Assembly (NCBI RefSeq): GCF_000719265.1
Contig: NZ_JOFL01000006.1
Location: 310,001 to 374,000, forward strand
Length of the DNA stretch: 64,000 nt
DNA from: Streptomyces roseoverticillatus
Lineage (GTDB): Bacteria; Actinomycetota; Actinomycetes; Streptomycetales; Streptomycetaceae
Direction of reading: 5' to 3'
Translations under genes and position numbers: made by a program
The notes under the pieces: model-generated
Seen by the model: only the letters and a program-made list of their open reading frames with translations
Database searches by the model: none
What the model was told of the DNA's origin: nothing
In this document: piece by piece, positions 50,072 through 59,049 of the stretch
Layout of the letters: every line of letters starts with the position of its first letter
Position numbering within the stretch: the stretch's first letter is position 1

Positions 50072-51547
50072 CTACTTGCGGCGGGAGCCCGTCGAGACGG
50101 TGCCCTCGCCGCCCGCCAGCTTCCACTCCTTGTGGAGCGAACCCAGCGGGATCGGCTTCTCGAAGATCGGCGTGCCGAAGACCTGCAGTTGGAGCTGGAG
50201 GGCTCCCGCGAGGTCCAGCCCGCCGTAGGCGCCCCACTTGCCGGTGGCCGAGGCCTTGCCGTCGGCGGACGCCGTGGCACTGCCCTCCGCCTCGGCCCGC
50301 AGGTACGGGGCGACGTCGGCCTTCACCCCGACCGCGCCGTACAGACCGACGGACGCCTCGGCGCCGAGCGCCGCCTTCACCTTGCCGGCCGCGGTCACGG
50401 ACGCCTGCGGCGAAGTGGCCGAGAAGTCGGAGGTGTTGACCGGCGACCAGCCCTTGCCGCGGTTGTACGCGCCGCCGACGCGGAAGCCCCCCTTGAGGTC
50501 CTCCTTGACGTCGACGTTGGCGTGGCCGTCGGCGTCCACCTGCAGGTAGCAGGTGAGACCGAGGTTGACCACGACCGGCACCGGGCCGACCTGGATGACC
50601 GGCGAGGCGTGCAGCTTGGCGAACGGCACGCGCAGCGGCTTGCCGTCCGTCGAGGCGGCCGCCTGGCCCTTGAGCTCCCACTGGGAGGACCAGTCGCCCG
50701 ACAGCGAGACCGAGGCGCTGGCGGGCGTGCCGCCGAAGCCCGCGCCGCCGCCGTCGTAGGCGAAGTCGACCTCCGGAGCGAGCTGGACGAAGCCCGAGGC
50801 CGACGCCGCGGCGGACACCGGAGCGTCCTTGGCGGTGGCGATGGAGGTGCCGACGTCGAGCCGCAGGTTGCCCAGCGGCACCTTCGCGCCCTTGGGCCCG
50901 AAGTGCACGTTCCCGGTCTTCGTCCACGAGGCCTTGACGCCCTTGACGAGCGGCTCGACCTCGACCGTGGACGGGTCGACGGGCACCGATCCCTTGGCCT
51001 GGGAGTCGCCCAGCAGGGCGCCCAGGGTGGCGGGAGAGGTGTTGACCTCGGTGCCCTGCTCGGTCTTGCCGAGCACCTTGGTGACCTTGGCGAGGACACC
51101 GTCGGGGGCACCGGGGGCGGGTGCGCTGGCGATGATGTCGCCGACGGCCACCTGGTTGCTCTTCTCGGGGGAGGCGCTGCTTCCGGCCCCTGCCGAGCCG
51201 GACGGCGCGGGGGTGCGGCCGGGGGCCACGCCCTTGGGGGGCTTCGCCGCGCCGGAGATGACGGCGCGTCCGCTGCTCTTGTCGAAGGAGGCGACCTTCA
51301 GCGCGGACTTCTGCGCCGTCTTACCGGAGCCGGAGGGGCGGGCCACGGCGCTCGGGGCGCCCGCGCCCTCGGGCGCGGCCCGGACGGCGAGCTGGGGTTC
51401 CGCGGCGGGCGGACGGGCTGCTGCCGCCTTCTCGGTGCCGGCGCCGGGGTCACTGCCGGACGGCCCGGAGGCCGCGGAGCACCCGGTGGCGAGCAGGGAG
51501 GCAGCGGTGATGGCGGGTAAAGCCATGAATCGTGCGGACTTGCGCAA
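50072..51547 (-). CDS. Lipoprotein of unknown function
   Basis: 491-residue exported lipoprotein. The signal peptide MRKSARFMALPAITAASLLA ends in the lipobox LATGC, so Cys23 would be lipidated. An Ala/Pro/Ser-rich linker of about 90 residues follows. The mature part has beta-rich, repetitive character (KVTKVLGKTEQGTEVNTSPA, FDYDGGGAGFGGTPASASVSL-like blocks, VDVKEDLKGGF) but no motif I recognise. TTG 51547 is the start, with GAGGAT 6 nt upstream. It stands alone between strong terminators. Confidence 0.75.
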   Translation of the reverse strand: MRKSARFMALPAITAASLLATGCSAASGPSGSDPGAGTEKAAAARPPAAEPQLAVRAAPEGAGAPSAVARPSGSGKTAQKSALKVASFDKSSGRAVISGAAKPPKGVAPGRTPAPSGSAGAGSSASPEKSNQVAVGDIIASAPAPGAPDGVLAKVTKVLGKTEQGTEVNTSPATLGALLGDSQAKGSVPVDPSTVEVEPLVKGVKASWTKTGNVHFGPKGAKVPLGNLRLDVGTSIATAKDAPVSAAASASGFVQLAPEVDFAYDGGGAGFGGTPASASVSLSGDWSSQWELKGQAAASTDGKPLRVPFAKLHASPVIQVGPVPVVVNLGLTCYLQVDADGHANVDVKEDLKGGFRVGGAYNRGKGWSPVNTSDFSATSPQASVTAAGKVKAALGAEASVGLYGAVGVKADVAPYLRAEAEGSATASADGKASATGKWGAYGGLDLAGALQLQLQVFGTPIFEKPIPLGSLHKEWKLAGGEGTVSTGSRRK

Positions 51548-51695
51548 ATTCGATCCTCGGGAGCGTGAGGTGGGGGCGGGCCGAAGGGGTCGACACCTCG
51601 GCCCGCATCACACGGCATGGGCGGGAAACCGGATGGCTACCCGCCGGTAACAGCATGATCATGCCATGGCCGCAGGGGCCCTCAGAAGTCCTAAA

Positions 51696-51735
51696 CCACT
51701 GGCGGGCAGTGATCTGGATCACTGCCCGCCAGTGG
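51696..51735 (-). terminator. 18-bp perfect intrinsic terminator with U-rich tail
   Basis: CCACTGGCGGGCAGTGAT and ATCACTGCCCGCCAGTGG pair perfectly with a 4-nt loop, 21 nt past the stop of the gene at 51757. On the minus strand it is followed by TTTAGGACTT, unusual for this genome and close to a canonical intrinsic terminator. Confidence 0.85.
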
Positions 51736-51756
51736 GGTCGCCCGGCTCCAAGTCGT

Positions 51757-52926
51757 TTAGTTTTTGACCGCCTTGAGGATGACGAACTTCGCGTCGCTCG
51801 CCACGATCTCGCAGTTGCCGAAGAGCCGGCGCAGCTTCACGTGGTAGCCCAGGTGCCGGTTGCCGATGACCCACAGCTCGCCGCCGCGGCGCAGCGCGGC
51901 GCGCGACCCGGTGAACATGCGCCAGGCCGTCGCGTCGGTGGTCGACTGGTGGGAGTGGAAGGGCGGGTTGTTCAGCACCAGGTCCACGGACTCGGCGGGC
52001 ACGCCCGCCAGGCCGTCGCCCACCCGGAACTCGGCCTTCGCCCGCGGGCCCGCGTTCTCCCGGAACGTGGCCTCGGCGGACGCCACCGCCTGGTAGGACT
52101 CGTCGACGAACATCACCTCGGCCTGCGGGTTGGCCAGCGCCGCGGCCGTCCCGACGATGCCGTTGCCGCAGCCGAGGTCCACGACGCGCTCCGGGCCGCG
52201 CCGCCGCGGCAGGTTGCGCAGGAAGAACCGGGTGCCGATGTCGAGGCGGTCGGCGCAGAAGATCCCGGCGTGGTTGGCGACCGTCAGCCCGGACGCCGGC
52301 CCGATGCCCAGGGGCAGGGCGTAGTGGTGTGGCCAAGGGCTCCTGGACCGCGGGATCGCGGGGTCCGGCGAACAGAAGATGAGCCGGGCCTTCTTCACGG
52401 CCAGCGAGGTGCGGGTGGGGCCGGCGATCCGCTCGAACAGCTTGAGCGTCGAGGTGTGGATCTCCGTCACCTTGCCCGCACCGGCGACGACGCTCCCGGC
52501 GTGCAGCCGGGGCGCGAGCCGGTGCAGCTGGTCCTCCAGGAGCGCGAGGCTCTTGGGCACGCGGACCAGCAGGACGTCGATGCGGTCCGGCGGGGTGTCC
52601 CGGGTCGACAGGAGCGTGACGGCTCCGGCGTCGACGCCGTTGCGCTCCAGGTTCCGCAGCGTGGCCTGCCGGGCCAGGAACGAGTCGGTGATCTGCACGG
52701 GCCGGGCGCCCTGCCGGGCGAGGGCGGTGGTCAGCGCGCCCCACCGGTCGCCCAGCACGGCCACGGTGCCGGACAGGTCCGTGGGGCCGTCGGCGCTCTC
52801 CGCGCTCCCCGCCAGGTGCTGGAGCAGGTATTCATCGGCGGCGTCCCAGGCACGGAGCTGGTCGCGGGGGTCCTCGGGGGAACGGGTCAGGACCAGCTCG
52901 CCCCACGGCGTCATCAAACGGTTCAT
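51757..52926 (-). CDS. RlmG/RsmC-type rRNA (guanine-N2) methyltransferase
   Basis: 389-residue, two-lobed methyltransferase of the small-subunit/large-subunit guanine-N2 family. The N-terminal lobe is a degenerate copy of the catalytic fold (VAVLGDRWGALTTALARQGA). The C-terminal lobe carries SAM motif I VVDLGCGNGIVGTAAALANP and the catalytic NPPF in LVLNNPPFHSHQSTTDATAW. Length and order match E. coli RlmG (about 378 residues) better than RsmC. ATG 52926 is taken; there is no clear ribosome site and TAGCCT lies 9 nt upstream, so it may be leaderless. GTG 52935 is an alternative. Confidence 0.87.
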   Translation of the reverse strand: MNRLMTPWGELVLTRSPEDPRDQLRAWDAADEYLLQHLAGSAESADGPTDLSGTVAVLGDRWGALTTALARQGARPVQITDSFLARQATLRNLERNGVDAGAVTLLSTRDTPPDRIDVLLVRVPKSLALLEDQLHRLAPRLHAGSVVAGAGKVTEIHTSTLKLFERIAGPTRTSLAVKKARLIFCSPDPAIPRSRSPWPHHYALPLGIGPASGLTVANHAGIFCADRLDIGTRFFLRNLPRRRGPERVVDLGCGNGIVGTAAALANPQAEVMFVDESYQAVASAEATFRENAGPRAKAEFRVGDGLAGVPAESVDLVLNNPPFHSHQSTTDATAWRMFTGSRAALRRGGELWVIGNRHLGYHVKLRRLFGNCEIVASDAKFVILKAVKN

Positions 52927-53038
52927 TGTGCCCACAGGCTAGTCGAGACCCCTGGTGCAGGTGAGCACGGCCGCCCCGTAGCGCGGGTCCGTACGTGCCC
53001 CGCCCCGCGGACCTGGTCCACCGGACCCTGCCCCCGGG

Positions 53039-53076
53039 CACTGGGTAACCTGCCCCCCGAACACTGGGTAAAGTGT
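53039..53076 (+). promoter_or_regulatory. Direct repeats upstream of 53118 gene
   Basis: CACTGGGTAA occurs at 53039-53048 and 53062-53071, spaced 23 bp; the second copy sits inside a dyad with 5-bp arms ACACT and AGTGT (53061-53076). Candidate regulator site in the 191-nt gap divergent from the RlmG-like gene. Confidence 0.4.
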
Positions 53077-53117
53077 CGCCGCCGTACGAAACATCGCAGG
53101 TGAAACGGGGTCAGGGC

Positions 53118-53939
53118 ATGGGCATACTCAACCGGGTGAAGAACCTGGGCGACCAGGTGGGAACGGCGGCGACCGTCTTCGGCAAGGACGTCGCCCACGC
53201 CGTGCAGCGCGGCGTCGACGCCGGGCGCACGGGCACGAACGCCTCCGGCGACTGGGTCCTCTCCGTCCTGCGCTCCCTGCCCGCCCCCGCCGCGCCCGCC
53301 CCCGCGGAGTGGGAGTTCTCCCTCGGCGCCCTCATCTGCCGCCACCCCAGGGTCCCCGCCGTCACCGCGAAGGCACTGCGCTCGCTGGACGGCATCGGCG
53401 CCCTGCGCTTCGGGCCCGACACGGTCGGCTTCGACGGCGAGGACATCCCCTGGGACAAGGTCGTCCACCTCCAGCTGCACGACGCGTTCAGCGCCATGAC
53501 CACGGAGGCGCTCGACGCCGAGATCGACCGGATCCGGGACCTGCTGCCCATGCTCCCCGGGCGCAAGTGGGTCGTCACCAAGGTCGTGGAAGGCCTCGCC
53601 TCCGTCATGCTCGCGGCGCTGGAACAGGCCGGCGAACAGCGGCTGGAGACCGTCGACGTCGCCTGCGAGATCACCTACCGAGGCGCGCTCGGCATGAAGA
53701 AGACGCTGCGCGCCAACATGTTCAGCACGGCCCTGCTGGCCCAGCAGGCCGAGGTCATGCACAGCCTCGTCGTCACCGCACAGGCCAAGGGCGTCCCCGT
53801 CCTCCCCGCCGAGCCCCCGCTGCACGGCACGAAGACCGGCGAGCGGGTGCTCGCACTGCGGGCCCGGACGGACGCGGTGGCCGCCCAGCTGCGGGCCGAG
53901 CAGGGCGCGGATGCGCCGGCGCTGGACCCTGCGCCGTAG
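53118..53939 (+). CDS. Hypothetical protein with N-terminal amphipathic segment
   Basis: 273-residue protein from ATG 53118 (CAGGG just upstream). The N-terminus MGILNRVKNLGDQVGTAATV looks amphipathic. The body contains FSLGALICRHPRVPAVTAKA, FGPDTVGFDGEDIPWDKVVH (a beta-strand-rich, PH-like pattern) and LDAEIDRIRDLLPMLPGRKW, and the C-terminus is a helix with charged residues (LRARTDAVAAQLRAEQGADA). No membrane helix or catalytic motif. I do not recognise the family; a membrane-associated PH-like protein is possible. Confidence 0.72.
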   Translation: MGILNRVKNLGDQVGTAATVFGKDVAHAVQRGVDAGRTGTNASGDWVLSVLRSLPAPAAPAPAEWEFSLGALICRHPRVPAVTAKALRSLDGIGALRFGPDTVGFDGEDIPWDKVVHLQLHDAFSAMTTEALDAEIDRIRDLLPMLPGRKWVVTKVVEGLASVMLAALEQAGEQRLETVDVACEITYRGALGMKKTLRANMFSTALLAQQAEVMHSLVVTAQAKGVPVLPAEPPLHGTKTGERVLALRARTDAVAAQLRAEQGADAPALDPAP

Positions 53940-54136
53940 GCGCGCTCCTGCTGCCGGCTCAGCCGTCGGCTCCCGCGCACGGTGGCGCTGCTCCGGACTC
54001 CGGAAGGTGACGCGGGCGACGACATCGGTTGGCTGGAACCGCACGGGTGTGAAGTGCGGCTTTCCGGGTGATGGTCGAAGCTGATCCCTGGTCAGGGGAC
54101 TGTTGCTCACAAGGAGCAATACGACCGATTGTTTGT

Positions 54137-54176
54137 GCAAGGGGGCCGGCAACGGCCCGCGAGCCGGCCCCCTTGC
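54137..54176 (-). terminator. Terminator of acyl-CoA ligase gene
   Basis: GCAAGGGGGCCGGC and GCCGGCCCCCTTGC pair perfectly over 14 bp with a 12-nt loop, 21 nt past the ligase stop codon. Confidence 0.75.
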
Positions 54177-54197
54177 GGCACTCCGTCCGCCGAGCGG

Positions 54198-55763
54198 TCA
54201 GCGCGTCGCCGCCGCGGCCTCCGCCTCGCGGCGGAGGAACTTCTTGTCCGGCTTGCCGGCGTCCGTCAGGGGCAGCGCGTCGATGAAGGAGATGTGCGCG
54301 GGCTCGTACATCGCGCCGCGCTCGTCGCGGACCAGCTCGCGGAGCTCCTTCTCGTCGAGTTCGCTGCCGGGGGCGCGCACGACGGCCGCGTAAACCTGCT
54401 CCATGCGGTTGGCGTCCGGGACGCCGAAGACGGCGCTCTGCAGCACCTGCGGGTGGGTGTTGAGCAGGTCCTCCAGCTCGGTGGTGTACACGTGGCCGCC
54501 GACCACGACGATCATGTCCTTGATCCGGTCGACGATGGTCAGGTACCCCTCGTCGTCGAGGAAGCCGATGTCACCCGTGTGCAGCCAGCCGTCCCGCAGG
54601 ACCTCGGCGGTCAGTTCGGGCTGCTTCCAGTACCCGGTCATGATGTGCTCCGAGCGCACGCAGACCTCGCCGTGCTCGCCGGCGGGCAGGTCGCGGCCGG
54701 ACTCGTCGCGGATCGCGATCTCGACGCCGTTCATGGCCTTGCCCGCGGTGCGCAGCCGGGCCGGGTTCTCCGGGTCGTGGTCCTCCGGGCTGAGCACGCT
54801 GATGCCGCCGGCCTCGTTCTGCCCGTAGAACTGGGTCAGCACGTGTCCGAAGCGCCGCACGGCCGAGGCGAGGCGGGCCGGGGAGGACTGGCAGCCGCCG
54901 TAGGTGACGTTGCGGAGGCTGGAGGTGTCGGTGCCGTCCACGTCCGGGTGGTCCATCAGCTGGTACAGCAGGGGCGGCAGCAGGAACATGTGGGTGATGC
55001 GCTCGCGCTCGATGGTCGCGAGCGCCTCCGCCGCGTCGAAGTCGTCGAGGAGGACGACCGTGCCGCCGTCCGTGCGGAGGGTGACGTCGGCCAGCAGACC
55101 GGCGGCGTGGGCGAGCGTCGTGCACACCAGCTGCCGCATCCCGTCGTCGCTCTGTCCCTCCGGCTCCAGGATCTCGTCGACGTCGTCCTGGAAGCCGGGC
55201 AGCCGCTCGAAGGCGGTGCAGATGGCCTTGGGGTGGCCCGTGGTGCCGCCGGTGTGGCGGATCATGCAGATGTCCTCGGGGCGGGCGAGGCCCGAGAGCG
55301 GCTCGGCCGGCTGCCCGGCGGACAGCTCCAGCAGGTCGGTGCCCACACTGCCCGGACCGAGCAGGAACACGTCCTGGACGCCGGTCAGCTCCGCCAGCTC
55401 GGCCGCGCGCCCGGCGTAGGCGGGGTCGGCTATGAGGGCGCGCGTCTCGACGTCGCGCATGATGGTGGCCTGCACGTCGGCCGACAGCTTGTTGTAGAGG
55501 TGGTTGACCGCGCAGCCGATCAGATTGGCCGCGTAGCGGGCGGCGATCGTCTCCGGCAGGTTGCCGCTGAGCAGGGTGACGACCTGTCCGCGCTCCACGC
55601 CCCGGGCGCGCAGCGCGCGTGCCATCCGGTGGACGAGGTCGCGGAGTTCACCGGCGGTGACGCGACGGTCGTGGTGGACGACGGCTGTCCTGGCGGGGTC
55701 GGCTTCCAGGATGTCGAGGTTCCGCTCCACGTATGTGCGGAACTGCTGCGCCGTGGCGGTCAT
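54198..55763 (-). CDS. Acyl-CoA synthetase / AMP-dependent ligase
   Basis: 521-residue adenylate-forming enzyme that activates a carboxylic acid to the acyl-AMP and loads it on CoA (or a carrier). Core motifs: A3 IRHTGGTTGHPKA, A5 TQFYGQNEAGGISVL, A7 GWLHTGDIGFLDDEGYLTIV, A8 DRIKDMIVVVGGHVYTTELE and A10 lysine in DAGKPDKKFLR. ATG 55763 (MTATAQQFRTYVERN) has AGGAGGAA with 7 nt spacing; earlier in-frame codons are excluded. It stands alone between terminators. The acid substrate is not predictable; the group includes fatty- and aromatic-acid ligases. Confidence 0.92.
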   Translation of the reverse strand: MTATAQQFRTYVERNLDILEADPARTAVVHHDRRVTAGELRDLVHRMARALRARGVERGQVVTLLSGNLPETIAARYAANLIGCAVNHLYNKLSADVQATIMRDVETRALIADPAYAGRAAELAELTGVQDVFLLGPGSVGTDLLELSAGQPAEPLSGLARPEDICMIRHTGGTTGHPKAICTAFERLPGFQDDVDEILEPEGQSDDGMRQLVCTTLAHAAGLLADVTLRTDGGTVVLLDDFDAAEALATIERERITHMFLLPPLLYQLMDHPDVDGTDTSSLRNVTYGGCQSSPARLASAVRRFGHVLTQFYGQNEAGGISVLSPEDHDPENPARLRTAGKAMNGVEIAIRDESGRDLPAGEHGEVCVRSEHIMTGYWKQPELTAEVLRDGWLHTGDIGFLDDEGYLTIVDRIKDMIVVVGGHVYTTELEDLLNTHPQVLQSAVFGVPDANRMEQVYAAVVRAPGSELDEKELRELVRDERGAMYEPAHISFIDALPLTDAGKPDKKFLRREAEAAAATR

Positions 55764-55903
55764 GCGTGATTCCTCCTGATGCGGCAAGGCGATTGCCAGC
55801 AGTTGACTTAGGCAACCAGTTCGATGCTAGTGCCATTGATCAACAGCTCCAAGTCGGGAGGGGCCCCGGGCGGGGCATGCCGGGCCGAAACGTCGATATT
55901 CGG

Positions 55904-56239
55904 TCAACGGGCGGTCGGGGTGCCCACCCGCAGCCGGTTGCCGTCGGGGTCCCGCAGCTCGATCTCCCGCGCCCAGGGGGCGGTTTGCGGGGGAACGCCG
56001 AACTCGGCGGCGACCGCGTCGACATCGCGCACCCGCAGATAAACCAGCGTGCCGGGCCGGGCGTCGCCCTCGTGCTCCGACAGGAACAGCCGCACCGGCC
56101 CGCGGGCCACCTCGACGAAGGCCGGAAGGCCCGGTTCGAAGCGGTGCTCCCACTGCTCGGCAAATCCGAGGCGCGCATACCAAGCGACCGCCGTCCTCGC
56201 GTCCTCGACATAAAGCACCGGGATGACTTCTTCGTCCAC
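55904..56239 (-). CDS. Glyoxalase/bleomycin-resistance (VOC) family protein
   Basis: 111-residue VOC fold protein: IPVLYVEDARTAVAWYARLG, the bleomycin-resistance hallmark FEPGLPAFVEVARGPVRLFL, and EIELRDPDGNRLRVG with the terminal metal glutamate region. GTG 56239 is the start (VDEEVIPVLYVED); the frame extends upstream without a ribosome site. It could sequester or modify a bleomycin-like drug, or be a dioxygenase-like enzyme of unknown substrate. Confidence 0.85.
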   Translation of the reverse strand: MDEEVIPVLYVEDARTAVAWYARLGFAEQWEHRFEPGLPAFVEVARGPVRLFLSEHEGDARPGTLVYLRVRDVDAVAAEFGVPPQTAPWAREIELRDPDGNRLRVGTPTAR

Positions 56240-56508
56240 GGGTCCATCATTCCAGAACCCCGGGAGGGCCCGGTTGTTGTGCTTTGCCGACGAATTGCTC
56301 TCTTCGGGGGCTCTGCCGGCCCGCCGCTTCACCGGCCCGAATTCCCGCGATCTTGGTTCACTCGCCGGGAACCTCCCGCTAATGTGGGCGGGCCTAGGCA
56401 GTTCCCCCCACGTGTCGGCAGCGAACTGCGTGCCCGCGAGAAAGCGGAGTCACGGATTTCGAAGTGCGGCTTCCTTCCTGCCCGTTCCGATCGTGGAGTT
56501 GCCCGAGC

Positions 56509-56994
56509 ATGTCTTCCCGTATATCCCTCCCGGCCTTTCGCCGCCGCCGGGCCGCCGCCTGTGCCATCGCCCTCGCGGGTGTCCTCGCACTGGCCGGCTG
56601 CACCGGGGGCGACGAGGACGCCTCACCGGCGAAGAAGCCCTCGCCCTCCGTCTCCGCACCGGCGTCCGCGGCCCCCTCCTCGCCGTCGCAGGCGCCTTCG
56701 GCCTCCCCGGCCGCGCTGCCGTCCCGCAGTGTCACGCCGGCGCCGGTCCTGCCGAAGCCGTCCCGCAAGCCCGCGACGCCGCCGGCCGCCGGGCACACGA
56801 GCGCGGCCGGCTCCTCGGAGCGCACGCAGGCCCCGCGCGAGGCCGGTACGACGTGCGAGCTCCGCTCCAGCGCGGGCAACTGCTACAAGGCGGGCCAGTA
56901 CTGCCGCACGGCCGACGTGGGGGCGAGCACGCACGACGCCCAGGGACGGCTCATGAGCTGCGGCGGCAGCGGCAAGCCGCGCTGGCACTACTAG
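56509..56994 (+). CDS. Small secreted lipoprotein with four-cysteine C-terminal domain
   Basis: 161-residue exported lipoprotein. The signal peptide (FRRRRAAACAIALAGVLALA) ends at lipobox LALAGC. A disordered Ser/Pro/Ala linker of about 80 residues follows, then a compact domain with TTCELRSSAGNCYKAGQYCR and MSCGGSG, whose cysteines probably form two disulfides. ATG 56509 is 11 nt after GGAG. The cysteine pattern resembles small extracellular DUFs in actinomycetes, unassigned. Stands alone. Confidence 0.72.
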   Translation: MSSRISLPAFRRRRAAACAIALAGVLALAGCTGGDEDASPAKKPSPSVSAPASAAPSSPSQAPSASPAALPSRSVTPAPVLPKPSRKPATPPAAGHTSAAGSSERTQAPREAGTTCELRSSAGNCYKAGQYCRTADVGASTHDAQGRLMSCGGSGKPRWHY

Positions 56995-57174
56995 CCCGTC
57001 CGGCGACGGCCCTGGCCCGTTCCGCCCGGGCCGCCGGGCGTCCCGGATCACCCGTCAGGGCGGGGCACCTCGCATAGGGGAGGTTGACCTCGCCGGTGAC
57101 CTCGTCGAACGCCGCCTGGGCGTCCGCCGGCATCTCGCGGCCGGCCCGGCGGCCGGGAGGGGCCGGTCGGTCAC

Positions 57175-58890
57175 TTACCCGTGATCCGGCTTCACGGAGC
57201 GGCCGTCAGGCGGGTCCACGGGCAGCCCGGCGGGTGGAGCGGCAGGTGTGGGCCCACCGTCCGGCGCACTGCCCGGCGCACTGCCCGGCCCGGATGGCGG
57301 CGCGGCGGTCGGCGGGGCCGGCACTGGAGCCGGGGGCACGGGAGCGGGAGCCACGGGCGCGGGCGCCGTCGCGGGGCCGGAAGCAGCAGGGGGCGCCGAG
57401 GCGTCGCCGGCGGGCGGGCGCCCGGGAGCGGTCCCGGGAGGCGCGGCCGGCGGCGGGACCGGCACTTCCGGCTCCCCGGGCTCCAGCGACGGGCGCGTGG
57501 GCCGCCCCGGTGCGGCACGGGCGAGTTCGAGCGCGTACTCCGCCCACCAGCGGCCGGCCGGCGGCGCGCCGCGGCAGGCGCCGTCGGACTCCCCGGGCCG
57601 TTTGATCCACAGGAACGCGTCGACGCGCGGGTCCCCGGTGGCGGTCGTGGGGGGCGCGCCGAGGGCCCGCCCGGGCGGGTTGCACCAGGACTCGGGCTCG
57701 TGCTCGCCCTCCTGCTCGTGCTGGGGCTCGGCCTCGTGCACGTCCCCGTGCCCGGCCTCCTGCTCGTGCTCGCCCTCGCGCTCGGGCCCCTGCTCGACTT
57801 CGTCCCCTTCCGTCCCGCCGGCTTCCATCTCCTCGGCCTCGTCCAGTTCCTCCAGCTCCTGGAGGACGTCCAGCTCCTCCGGCTCCCCGGGGTCCCCCCT
57901 CCCCGCCGCGCGCCGGGCTTCGGCCGCGGCCGCGGGAGCGTGAGGCCGGCTCTTGGGCGGCCGCTTCTTGGACAGGCCGCTCTTCGGCCGGCCTTGCTTC
58001 TTCTTCCCCTTGTCCTTGCGGGGCGGTTCGGGCAGCGGCCCGTTGCCGTTGCGGCTCGTGTCGATGACGTAATGAGCGCCGCCGAGCAGCGCCGAGAGGT
58101 GGTCGCCGTAGGCGCGTGTGACGGGCGTCGTGTGGAAGTTGGAGACGTTGAGCGCGAAGCCGTCCGCCTCCGCGATCCCCGCTTCGGTGAGCGCCGTCAC
58201 CATCAGGTTCTGGTCCTTGATCCAGCCGGGGTTGCCGGCGTCGATGTAGACCGAGACCCCGGGCCGGGCCTTGAAGGTCCGCACCGCCCGGGCGATGAGC
58301 GCCGTCCGCTGCTTGGCCGCCGCGGCGGGCACGCAGCCGGACGCCCACTGGGCGAGCGCGTCCGGTTCGAGGACGATCCAGGCCCGGCGCGCGCCGATCC
58401 CGGCCGCTGCCCGCGAGGCCCACGTGCGGTAGTGGGCGGCGTCGGGGGCGCCGCCCGAGGAGTACTGGCCGCAGTCGCGCTGCGGGATGTTGTAGGCGAC
58501 CAGGACGGGGATGACCCCGGCGCGCTCGGCCTGACGGGTGACGTTCTCGGCCTGCGCCTTGGGGTCGTCGCCGGTCAGCCAGACCGCCACCGGCTCGCGC
58601 GCGATGCGCTGCAGGACCCGCGCGTCGTCCTCGCGCCCCCGCTCCCGCCACACCTCCACCTGGCGGGCGGCGGGCCCCCGCGGCTCGACCCAGAACGGGG
58701 ACGCGGCGTCGAGGCTCTCCTCGCCGTCCGTCAGCGCCCCTTTGGCCGGCCAGGCCAGGGACATCGCACCGGCGCACGCGCAGGCGGCCGCCACGAGGGC
58801 CGCACCGCACCGCAGCGTCTTCTTCCTTCCGGCCGCGGGCGCCCGGCCCCGGTGGGGCCGGGCGCGTCGCCGCCGAGCGTCGTATGGCAT
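57175..58890 (-). CDS. GH6 cellulase/cellobiohydrolase with a long charged insertion
   Basis: 571-residue exported glycoside hydrolase family 6 protein that cleaves beta-1,4-glucan. The signal region is RKKTLRCGAALVAAACACAG. Conserved GH6 blocks are VAYNIPQRDCGQYSSGG, RAWIVLEPDALAQWASGC, YIDAGNPGWIKDQN, FALNVSNFHTT, VIDTSRNGNGP, SWCNPPGRALG, and FLWIKRPGESDGACRG. Between VIDTSRNGNGP (about 284) and SWCNPPGRALG (about 400) lies an in-frame insert of about 115 residues, first Lys/Arg-rich (KDKGKKKQGRPKSG) then Glu-rich (LQELEELDEAEEMEAGG); most family members have only a few residues here. The C-terminal 95 residues are Pro/Ala/Gly-rich with no carbohydrate-binding module. ATG 58890 follows GGGGGAT. 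Confidence 0.88.
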   Translation of the reverse strand: MPYDARRRRARPHRGRAPAAGRKKTLRCGAALVAAACACAGAMSLAWPAKGALTDGEESLDAASPFWVEPRGPAARQVEVWRERGREDDARVLQRIAREPVAVWLTGDDPKAQAENVTRQAERAGVIPVLVAYNIPQRDCGQYSSGGAPDAAHYRTWASRAAAGIGARRAWIVLEPDALAQWASGCVPAAAAKQRTALIARAVRTFKARPGVSVYIDAGNPGWIKDQNLMVTALTEAGIAEADGFALNVSNFHTTPVTRAYGDHLSALLGGAHYVIDTSRNGNGPLPEPPRKDKGKKKQGRPKSGLSKKRPPKSRPHAPAAAAEARRAAGRGDPGEPEELDVLQELEELDEAEEMEAGGTEGDEVEQGPEREGEHEQEAGHGDVHEAEPQHEQEGEHEPESWCNPPGRALGAPPTTATGDPRVDAFLWIKRPGESDGACRGAPPAGRWWAEYALELARAAPGRPTRPSLEPGEPEVPVPPPAAPPGTAPGRPPAGDASAPPAASGPATAPAPVAPAPVPPAPVPAPPTAAPPSGPGSAPGSAPDGGPTPAAPPAGLPVDPPDGRSVKPDHG

Positions 58891-59049
58891 CGATCCCCCG
58901 CACTTCATATTGGCTGATCGGTCCATTTCAGACACGGTGACAGGTGCCGACCCGTCAGACACGTCGGGTTACGCCGAACGGGACGCGGTGAATCGCTCTG
59001 TCGACACATCGTCAGTTACGCGCGTGCGGTCGCCGGGAAGCCGAGCCGC

